A DNA stretch of 12,868 nt from Kiritimatiellales bacterium (GTDB lineage Bacteria; Verrucomicrobiota; Kiritimatiellia; Kiritimatiellales; Pontiellaceae): assembly GCA_030621805.1 (NCBI GenBank), contig JAUXGY010000015.1, forward strand, positions 1 to 12,868. Direction: 5' to 3'. A program made the translations under genes and the position numbers. Positions 7,429 through 12,868 of the stretch are shown piece by piece (position 1 is the stretch's first letter; each line of letters begins with the position of its first letter). The notes below the pieces were generated by a model that ran no database searches, was not told where the DNA came from, and saw nothing but the letters and a program-made list of their open reading frames with translations.

Positions 7429-7457
7429 TAACGTACGTATTCTTGCGCTTGTGTCAA
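7429..7457 (-). promoter_or_regulatory. Promoter and probable operator of the yefM-yoeB operon
   Basis: On the minus strand a perfect -35 box TTGACA (7457-7452) is followed after 16 nt by TACGTT (7435-7430), which matches the three most conserved -10 positions. An 8-bp perfect palindrome ACGTACGT (7431-7438), flanked by AAT on one side and ATT on the other with one extra base, overlaps the -10 box. An autorepressor site in this position is typical of Phd/YefM systems. The antitoxin start is 20 nt downstream of the -10 box. Assigning the palindrome as the operator is inference. Confidence 0.65.
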
Positions 7458-7485
7458 ACTATTTCCAAGGCAGCTCGCGTGCCCA

Positions 7486-8256
7486 TCAACCCCGCTTGAT
7501 CTGGAACATGCAGATGCTGCCGGCGATGGCGGCGTTGAGCGATTCGCAGGTTGCCGAAAGCGGGATGGTAATTTTCTTGTCGGCGAGCTGCATGAGTTTA
7601 GTGGAGAGGCCGTGGGCTTCGGAGCCGATGGCGAGAATGGTTTTTTTCGGGAACGTGGTTTTGTAGAGGTTTTCGCCGCCGTGACCGACGGTGGCAAGGA
7701 GCTCGTAGCCGTTGCTGAGCATCCGGTCGATGTCGCCGTGCGCGATGGGCCAGATATTGGCGAAGGCAAAGGAGCCCATGGTGGAGCGGATGACCTTCGG
7801 GTTGTAGGGATCGACGCCGTCGCCGTAGAGCAGGATCCCGTCGTAGCCCGCACCCACGGCGGAGCGGATGAGCGTGCCGAGGTTGCCGGGATCACGGAGG
7901 GCATCGAGCAGGAGATAGTGCCCGGTGTCGGGGAAAAACTCGAACGGGACGGGGGAGGGACGCACGATGCCGAGGATGCCTTGCGCGTTTTTAACGTCGG
8001 AAACTTTTGCGAAAAGAGGATCGGGAAGAACCACGGTGTCGACGTGGTCGGGCAGGCGCGGGTCGTTTTCCCACTCTTCGGAAATCACGAGCGTTTCGAG
8101 TTTGTATTGCCGGCTTTCGTGCGTGAGCAGAGTTTCGATCCCACGCCAGCCTTCGATGATGAAGGTTCCGCTTTCCTGTCGCGCCTTCTTGGAAGTGGCC
8201 AGCGCACGCACCTCTTTAATGAACGGGTTGGTGGCTGATGTAATTTCGCGTGTCAT
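7486..8256 (-). CDS. TrmH/SpoU-family RNA 2'-O-ribose methyltransferase
   Basis: This 256-residue SPOUT enzyme transfers a methyl group from S-adenosylmethionine to a ribose 2'-OH of rRNA or tRNA in the cytoplasm. An N-terminal RNA-binding (SpoU substrate-binding) domain covers residues ~1-100: it opens with S-A-T-N-P-F-I-K-E-V and includes F-I-I-E-G at 32-36. The C-terminal knotted catalytic domain has all three motifs: motif 1 LLDALRDPGNLGTLIRSA (116-133, with N125 and R131), motif 2 LAIGSEAHGLS (208-218) and motif 3 ITIPLSATCESLNAAIAGSI (229-248). Length is normal for RlmB/TsnR-like proteins, but the target nucleotide cannot be fixed from sequence. A strong ribosome binding site, AAAGGAG, lies 7 nt before ATG 8256. 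It diverges from murB. Downstream, the toxin-antitoxin operon begins 76 bp after its stop codon and has its own promoter; I see no good terminator in between. Confidence 0.93.
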   Translation of the reverse strand: MTREITSATNPFIKEVRALATSKKARQESGTFIIEGWRGIETLLTHESRQYKLETLVISEEWENDPRLPDHVDTVVLPDPLFAKVSDVKNAQGILGIVRPSPVPFEFFPDTGHYLLLDALRDPGNLGTLIRSAVGAGYDGILLYGDGVDPYNPKVIRSTMGSFAFANIWPIAHGDIDRMLSNGYELLATVGHGGENLYKTTFPKKTILAIGSEAHGLSTKLMQLADKKITIPLSATCESLNAAIAGSICMFQIKRG

Positions 8257-8288
8257 CCCAAAGCTCCTTTGACGGTAGGCAGATTTTT

Positions 8289-8364
8289 AACCACGAAATA
8301 CACTGAATACACGGAAACTTATCTGCAACCTGTCCTTTCCGTGTATTCAGTGTATTCCGTGGTT
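8289..8364. repeat. Imperfect inverted repeat, 29-bp arms, 18-nt loop
   Basis: The left arm (8289-8317) and the right arm (8336-8364) are reverse complements at 28 of 29 positions; the one mismatch is at 8296 (A) opposite 8357 (C). The loop is 8318-8335. Each arm contains two near-copies of a 9-mer, AATACACTG and AATACACGG. The element lies in the 156-bp divergent gap between trmH and murB and would form a long hairpin in the murB leader, ending 34 nt before the murB ribosome binding site. The layout resembles REP/BIME-like or MITE-like extragenic elements. I recall similar 'accacgaa-tacac' sequences in intergenic DNA of PVC and other bacteria, but could not check. Confidence 0.9.
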
Positions 8365-8412
8365 TTATTAATCCGCGTACGAGGCTTGGAAACTAGCGGA
8401 GGGGCGATTAGC

Positions 8413-9384
8413 ATGGCGAGAATTTTTACGGAAGAAACCATGATGAATGAGACTATATTAAATCAACTCCCTGCGCGGGCAACCGTGGTGCACGGAGCAA
8501 AGCTACGCGATTACACCACCTTTCAGCTGGGCGGGGCCTGTCCGGCGCTGATTACTTGTCCCGACGCGGAGTCGCTGGCGGATACGGCGAAATTATTACA
8601 TACCGCCTCGGTTGAATTCTTGATCATCGGGCAGGGTTCGAACCTGCTGGTATCTGATGAGGGGATGGATCGGGTGGTGTTGCGCTACTGCGCGGAAGAT
8701 GCGCCGGATGTTCAATTCGAGGGGTGCCGTGTGCGCGTTTCGGGAAATACACTGCTCGACGATCTGGCGCGGTTGGCCATCGGGCACGGCGTGGGTGATA
8801 TTTCATTTTGCTGCGGCATACCCGGCACGGTGGGGGGGGCGATTGCGGGAAACGCCGGGGCGTTTGGAAAGCAGATCGGCGATGTTCTCGAATCCGTGGA
8901 GTTGCTGGATGCGGGTGGCCGCCGCCGCGAGGTGGTCGCTGAAGAGCTGGAGTTTGAATACCGTTCATCGGTTCTGAAGACCACGGGCGACGTTGTGCTT
9001 AGCGCGATGCTGAAGTTAAAGCCGGAAGAGATTAAAACGATGGAGTCGGAGCGCGAGCGCATTATGGGGCTGCGGCGCAGTAAGCATCCCGACTGGCGGT
9101 CGATGCCGTGCGCGGGCAGTGTGTTTCGCAACATTGAGCCGACCTCCGCGGCGGAGCGGCGCCAAGCGGCAGGCTGGTTTTTGGAGGAGGCTGGTGCTCG
9201 GACTTTTAGCGTGGGCGGCGCACATCTATTCGAGAAGCATGCCAACATTATCATTGCCGATTCCGGCGCTACGGCCCGTGATGTCTTTGAGCTGACCGAA
9301 AAAATGATCGCTGCGGTGCAGGAAAAATTTGGTTTTAAACTGGAGCGAGAAATTAAGCTGTTGGGAGATTTTCGACTTCGCTGA
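8413..9384 (+). CDS. murB: UDP-N-acetylenolpyruvoylglucosamine reductase (UDP-N-acetylmuramate dehydrogenase)
   Basis: MurB uses NADPH and FAD to reduce UDP-GlcNAc-enolpyruvate to UDP-MurNAc, the second committed step of peptidoglycan precursor synthesis in the cytoplasm. With this start the protein has 323 residues. The FAD domain shows T-T-F-Q-L-G-G (35-41), GQGSNLLVSD (73-82) and GIPGTVGGAIAGNAGAFG (135-152). The substrate domain carries the catalytic residues: R184 (YRSS), the proton donor S236 (AGSVFRN) and E313 near the C-terminus (LEREIKLLG). The S-V-F-R-N-I form without the extra tyrosine loop fits the type II (Bacillus-like) enzymes. The start at 8413 is favoured by GGAGGGG (8398-8404) 8 nt upstream; ATG 8440, preceded by GGAAG, is a real alternative (314 residues). 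An in-frame ATG at 8269 would translate the inverted repeat into K-Y-T-E-Y-T-E ... S-V-Y-S-V-Y-S-V and is rejected. It appears to be alone, not in a division and cell wall cluster. Confidence 0.96.
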   Translation: MARIFTEETMMNETILNQLPARATVVHGAKLRDYTTFQLGGACPALITCPDAESLADTAKLLHTASVEFLIIGQGSNLLVSDEGMDRVVLRYCAEDAPDVQFEGCRVRVSGNTLLDDLARLAIGHGVGDISFCCGIPGTVGGAIAGNAGAFGKQIGDVLESVELLDAGGRRREVVAEELEFEYRSSVLKTTGDVVLSAMLKLKPEEIKTMESERERIMGLRRSKHPDWRSMPCAGSVFRNIEPTSAAERRQAAGWFLEEAGARTFSVGGAHLFEKHANIIIADSGATARDVFELTEKMIAAVQEKFGFKLEREIKLLGDFRLR

Positions 9385-9431
9385 ATAGCTCTTGCGTTCC
9401 CGGGCGGTTCCAAGTTACTAATCTTCCTTGC

Positions 9432-10550
9432 ATGACGGCGAAATCCTCCAGCATTAATGACGCACAGATGCCCATGAAACCCAAGTGGAAGCTCGGCGAG
9501 GTGCGTCCGTTAACGACCGACGAGCGCGCGTCCTTTGCGATCCTTTCGCTCTACATGCTGGCCTTTTGTCTCTGTATGTTTGTCTACTGGGATTTTCTGT
9601 TGCTGAAGGTGCTGGGTGTGACCGTTGCAGTGGGCGGCGTCTTTTTATTCGTGGCAGCCTTTTTCAATACCGAAGCACGGGGGCAGAGTAACTCCATCCA
9701 TCCGTTGCGATCCTATCTTCTCAGTGTATTCATTATGTTGGTGGTGTTGTTTTCGGTCCGTTTGGTCGGAGGCATGATCACGAGCTCCGTTTGGGCGGTC
9801 GCCGTGTTCTATGGCGGACTGCTTGCTTCTCTGATTATTTTCCGCAAGGCATTGGTACAGGTGGCCACCACACTGTTACTGGTGGTGTTTCTATTCGTTA
9901 CCATCAACAACGGGCAAGACGTGCTCGCCGGGCATATGCGGTTCAAAGATGCCGTCCGGCAGAGCGGTCACGTCATTTTTCAGATCGGGCCCATCCAGGA
10001 TGTGGCCAACATGCTCGTGGCTGGAAACTATATGGGCTACCTCTCCCGCATCGACTACCGCGACGAGCAGATCAATATTCTCGCGGTCCGCACGGTGATC
10101 GGTACCAACGATGATGAGTTGAAGAAAACCAAGGCCATCCTAAGTTTCGTGAGTAACGAAATCCACTATGTCTCCGACCCAGCGGACGGGGTTGAATATG
10201 CCAAGGATCCAATCAATACCCTGATCTCCGGGGGAGGGGATTGCGAGGACCAGACCCTGTTGCTTTGCACCATGCTCGAATCGGTCGGCGTGAAAACCTA
10301 TATTGTTTTTAGCGATACGCACGTGTTTGCTCTCGTCCGATTTAGTCATAATTATCCAGAATTAACCGTTGCCCCACATGTGTATGTGGACGGAAGCCCT
10401 TGTTATGCCCTCGACGCCGCCGATCCGGGCGCAACCATTGGTCGGAGTGCATCGCCACCGAGCCAGGTGAAGCGGGTTTTTGATGTGCGCGAAAAAGCGC
10501 CTGTCCACTTCTTGCGATATGGCAGTGCCGATGCCCCTGTTTCAAACTAA
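9432..10550 (+). CDS. Membrane protein with periplasmic transglutaminase-like domain
   Basis: The product has 372 residues. Five hydrophobic helices are visible at about 33-53, 55-78, 93-112, 116-137 and 140-158. Positive charges at K16/K18/K20, R83/R93 and R138/K139 put the N-terminus in the cytoplasm and the C-terminal domain in the periplasm. That domain (~190-360) is transglutaminase-like, with a complete Cys-His-Asp triad: C271 in SGGGDCEDQT, H297 in SDTHVFALV and D328 in CYALDAADP. Such domains act as peptidases, amidases or crosslinking enzymes on proteins or cell wall; the substrate here is unknown. The only plausible early start, ATG 9432, has no Shine-Dalgarno sequence, and an ACTAAT -10-like box ends 9 nt before it, so the message could be leaderless (weak inference). 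The fmdB-like gene follows after 13 nt, suggesting one operon. I do not recognise a named gene. Confidence 0.85.
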   Translation: MTAKSSSINDAQMPMKPKWKLGEVRPLTTDERASFAILSLYMLAFCLCMFVYWDFLLLKVLGVTVAVGGVFLFVAAFFNTEARGQSNSIHPLRSYLLSVFIMLVVLFSVRLVGGMITSSVWAVAVFYGGLLASLIIFRKALVQVATTLLLVVFLFVTINNGQDVLAGHMRFKDAVRQSGHVIFQIGPIQDVANMLVAGNYMGYLSRIDYRDEQINILAVRTVIGTNDDELKKTKAILSFVSNEIHYVSDPADGVEYAKDPINTLISGGGDCEDQTLLLCTMLESVGVKTYIVFSDTHVFALVRFSHNYPELTVAPHVYVDGSPCYALDAADPGATIGRSASPPSQVKRVFDVREKAPVHFLRYGSADAPVSN

Positions 10551-10563
10551 AGAAAGGAACCTT

Positions 10564-10815
10564 ATGCCGATTCGAGAATACAGTGCCACTGATCAAAAAA
10601 AATCCTGCGCCCATTGCAAGGAAGGGTTCGAATTGGTGGAAACGCTTGACGCGCCCTCCGAGGAAATCTGCCCCGAATGCGGCCACCCGGTGCAACGTCA
10701 GATTTCCGCCCCGAGCGTCGGCGGTTCCGATTCCGGCTTCGACGACCGCGCCAAGAGCGCCGGCTTCTCCAAGCTTAAAAAACTTGGCCACGGCGAATAC
10801 GAAAAGAAATATTGA
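10564..10815 (+). CDS. FmdB-family zinc ribbon protein
   Basis: This 83-residue protein opens MPIREYSA and has a zinc ribbon made from two CxxC knuckles: C-A-H-C (15-18) and C-P-E-C (38-41), 19 residues apart. FmdB-family (Zn-ribbon_8) proteins start M-P-x-Y-E-Y-x-C-x-x-C and have the same E-x-x-x-x-x-x-x-x-x-x-x-C-P-x-C spacing, which this one follows with a small shift of the first knuckle. The tail (43-83) is polar, Ser/Gly/Lys-rich and probably disordered, ending EYEKKY. The cellular role of the family is unclear; a regulatory role was proposed for the founding member in methylotrophs. AGGA lies 6 nt before the ATG, decisive against longer starts inside the previous gene. It sits 13 nt after the transglutaminase gene and overlaps recD2 by one base (TGATG), so translation of the two is probably coupled. 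Confidence 0.87.
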   Translation: MPIREYSATDQKKSCAHCKEGFELVETLDAPSEEICPECGHPVQRQISAPSVGGSDSGFDDRAKSAGFSKLKKLGHGEYEKKY

Positions 10816-12868
10816 TGCAAAAGCTAGACGGTCAGATTGAGCGAGTCGTTTTCCGCAACGAGGAAAACGGCTTTTGCGTGTTGCGGGTGAAAGTCCGCGG
10901 CCATAAGGAATTGGTGACGGTTACCGCCACCGTTCCCACCATCAATTCCGGCGAATGGATGACCGCCGATGGCGAGTGGTTTACCGATCCGCGCCACGGT
11001 GCGCAGTTCAAGGCCGAACAGATGCGCATGTCCAAACCCGATACGCTGGAGGGCATCGAAAAATACCTAGCGTCGGGTCTGATCAAAGGCATCGGCAAAA
11101 AGTATGCCGAGCGACTGGTAAAAACCTTTGGGCGCGAGGTCTTCGACGTCATCGAAAACTCCTCCGGCAAGCTGCTCAACGTGGAGGGGATCGGCCGGCA
11201 GCGCAAAGACAATATTAAGCGGGCTTGGGACGAGCAAAAGAGCGTCCGGCAAATCATGGCCTTCCTCTTCAGCCACGGGGTCAGCACCACGCGCGCCTTC
11301 CGCATCCACAAGGTTTATGGCGACAAGGCCATCGAGCTTGTTCAGCGTGATCCCTACTGCCTCGCACGTGACATCCGAGGCATCGGCTTCCTCATCGCCG
11401 ACCAGATTGCCATGAAGCTGGGCATTGCCAAGGATTCCGATCTGCGCGCCCGCGCCGGGCTGGAGTTTACGCTGGGCGAACTGACCGCCAACGGTCACTG
11501 CGCCTACATCCGCAACGACCTCCTTTCGCGCGCCGCCGAGTTGCTGGCCATCGACTTGGTTATTGTCGAGAAAGCCCTCGACCACTCTCTTGAGAACGAG
11601 CGCCTAATCCAACGCGCCAATTTTGCGGGAGAGGAACTCATCTACCTGCCCAAGCTCTACTTCGCCGAAATCGCCCTCGCCAAAAGGCTCCAGCTTCTGG
11701 CAAGTGGCAAGCACCCGTGCCCGTCCGTCGATGTTGCTAAGGCGCTCGCGTGGGTACAGAAGCAAACCGGTATTGAACTCGCCACCGCCCAGCGCGCCGC
11801 ACTCAAGACCGCCGTCGAATCCAAGGCGATGGTGATTACCGGTGGCCCCGGCGTCGGCAAGACCACGCTGGTCAACTCGGTGCTGATGATTCTCAAGGCC
11901 AAAAAAATGCGCGTCGCGCTCTGCGCCCCCCCCGGCCGCGCCGCCACGCGCATGGCCGAAACCACCGGCATGGAAGCCAAAACGATTCACCGGCTGTTAA
12001 AATACAATCCCGGAACCGGCGGCTTCGTCCACTGCGCCGAAACCCCGCTGGAATGCGATGTGCTGATTGTCGATGAATCCAGCATGATTGATATTGTGTT
12101 GGCCTCGCAACTGGCTGATGCCATTCCGCTGCACGCCGCGCTCATCATCGTCGGCGATGCCGACCAGCTGCCCTCCGTCGGTCCCGGCCGCGTACTGCAA
12201 GACATCATCCATTCAAAGAAGATTCCCGTGGCGCACCTCGACGAGGTGTTCCGGCAGGCGGCCACCAGCCGCATCATTACCAACGCCCACAAAATCAACC
12301 AAGGGCAGATGCCGGAATTTCCCGAAGCGCAGGAGACCTCCGACTGCTACTTCGTCGAGGCCGACGACCCCGCCAAGGCCGTCACCCTGCTCGGCAAGCT
12401 GATCAAACAGTCGATCCCCAAAAAGTTTCGCTTCAACCCCATGGAAGAGATCCAAATTCTCACGCCCATGCAGAAAGGTGAGCTGGGTGCACGCAACCTC
12501 AATCAGGTGTTTCAGCAGCTGCTCAATCCGACCGGCGATGAGGTCGAACGCTTTGGCTATGTCTACCGCACCGGCGACAAGGTGATGCAGACCGAGAACG
12601 ACTATGACAAAGAGGTCTACAACGGCGACATGGGCCGCATCGAAAAAATCGACTCCGAGGCGTCCGAGCTTATCGTCGACTTTGATGGCCGCAAGGTGAT
12701 GTACGACTTTCGCGAGCTCGACGAGCTGGTACTCTCGTACGCCATCACCATTCACAAAAGCCAAGGCAGCGAATACCCGTGCGTTATTATTCCGCTGCAC
12801 ACCCAGCACTATGTCCTTCTGCAGCGCAGCCTGATCTACACCGCCCTGACCCGCGCCAAGAAGCTAGT
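10815..12868 (+). CDS. recD2: RecD2-type ATP-dependent 5'-3' DNA helicase (partial, C-terminus cut)
   Basis: 684 codons are present and the frame leaves the right edge. RecD2 is an SF1B helicase that unwinds DNA 5' to 3' without RecBC and is linked to repair and replication fork maintenance. Domains in order: an N-terminal OB-like domain (1-75), helix-hairpin-helix elements (SGLIKGIGKKYAERL 87-101, NVEGIGRQRKDNI 122-134, DIRGIGFLIADQI 186-198), Walker A GGPGVGKTT (343-351, K349), Walker B VLIVDESSM (416-424, D420-E421), motif III GDADQLPSVGPG (447-458), motif IV VFRQA (478-482), an SH3-like insertion (~583-612, YRTGDKVMQ), motif V AITIHKSQGSEY (643-654) and motif VI YTALTRAKKL (675-684). All motifs look intact. 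The usual length is ~720-750 residues, so only a few dozen should be missing. The start ATG at 10815 overlaps the FmdB stop by one base; I see only a weak purine-rich ribosome binding site, so coupling is likely. Confidence 0.96.
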   Translation, partial: MQKLDGQIERVVFRNEENGFCVLRVKVRGHKELVTVTATVPTINSGEWMTADGEWFTDPRHGAQFKAEQMRMSKPDTLEGIEKYLASGLIKGIGKKYAERLVKTFGREVFDVIENSSGKLLNVEGIGRQRKDNIKRAWDEQKSVRQIMAFLFSHGVSTTRAFRIHKVYGDKAIELVQRDPYCLARDIRGIGFLIADQIAMKLGIAKDSDLRARAGLEFTLGELTANGHCAYIRNDLLSRAAELLAIDLVIVEKALDHSLENERLIQRANFAGEELIYLPKLYFAEIALAKRLQLLASGKHPCPSVDVAKALAWVQKQTGIELATAQRAALKTAVESKAMVITGGPGVGKTTLVNSVLMILKAKKMRVALCAPPGRAATRMAETTGMEAKTIHRLLKYNPGTGGFVHCAETPLECDVLIVDESSMIDIVLASQLADAIPLHAALIIVGDADQLPSVGPGRVLQDIIHSKKIPVAHLDEVFRQAATSRIITNAHKINQGQMPEFPEAQETSDCYFVEADDPAKAVTLLGKLIKQSIPKKFRFNPMEEIQILTPMQKGELGARNLNQVFQQLLNPTGDEVERFGYVYRTGDKVMQTENDYDKEVYNGDMGRIEKIDSEASELIVDFDGRKVMYDFRELDELVLSYAITIHKSQGSEYPCVIIPLHTQHYVLLQRSLIYTALTRAKKL

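Noticed and set aside
7410..7904. Long frame running from trmH antisense register into the antitoxin
   Set aside because: The upstream part is an out-of-frame reading of trmH, Ser/Pro/Arg-rich; the antitoxin starts at 7409 with its own strong ribosome binding site.
7612..8238. A 208-codon plus-strand frame opposite trmH
   Set aside because: trmH has all three SPOUT motifs on the minus strand; the plus-strand frame is low-complexity Gly/Glu/Val with no domain.
8269..8412. N-terminal extension of MurB
   Set aside because: It is a translation of the inverted repeat (KYTEYTE, SVYSVYSV), lies before a good ribosome binding site and has no counterpart in MurB.

Overview
The window looks like a piece of a Kiritimatiellota (PVC superphylum, Pontiella-like) chromosome. 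Three things suggest this: a regulator built like XylR, with a sugar-binding-type sensor and no N-terminal helix-turn-helix; a large secreted beta-solenoid protein with 'NWS-x-GVP' modules and a C-terminal 'Y-x-V-E-T ... FFRV' domain; and an imperfect 29-bp extragenic inverted repeat of a kind I associate with PVC genomes. This assignment is inference from recollection and was not tested against a database.

Layout. (1) 1-596, minus: N-terminal part of the XylR-like regulator, cut by the left edge. It diverges from 788-3967, plus: a 1059-residue secreted, repeat-rich protein that ends in a clear intrinsic terminator. (2) 4021-4369: a convergent gap with several hairpins and no convincing gene. 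(3) 4370-6298, minus: an OPT-family transporter. (4) 6437-7409, minus: an AT-richer accessory segment with a DUF2314-like lipoprotein and, upstream of it, a YefM/Phd-YoeB/Txe toxin-antitoxin pair with its own promoter and palindrome. (5) 7486-8256, minus: a TrmH/SpoU RNA 2'-O-methyltransferase. It diverges from murB (8413-9384, plus), and the inverted repeat lies between them. (6) 9432 to the right edge, plus: a five-helix membrane protein with a periplasmic transglutaminase-like domain, an FmdB-type zinc ribbon protein and recD2. These three are tightly packed (13-nt gap, then a 1-nt overlap) and probably form one operon; recD2 is cut just after helicase motif VI.

Most of the window is housekeeping or recognisable families. 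I do not see a clearly new defence or mobile system. The parts most worth a second look are the solenoid protein with its internal composition shift, the toxin-antitoxin plus lipoprotein cassette, the extragenic inverted repeat, and the FmdB-RecD2 coupling.
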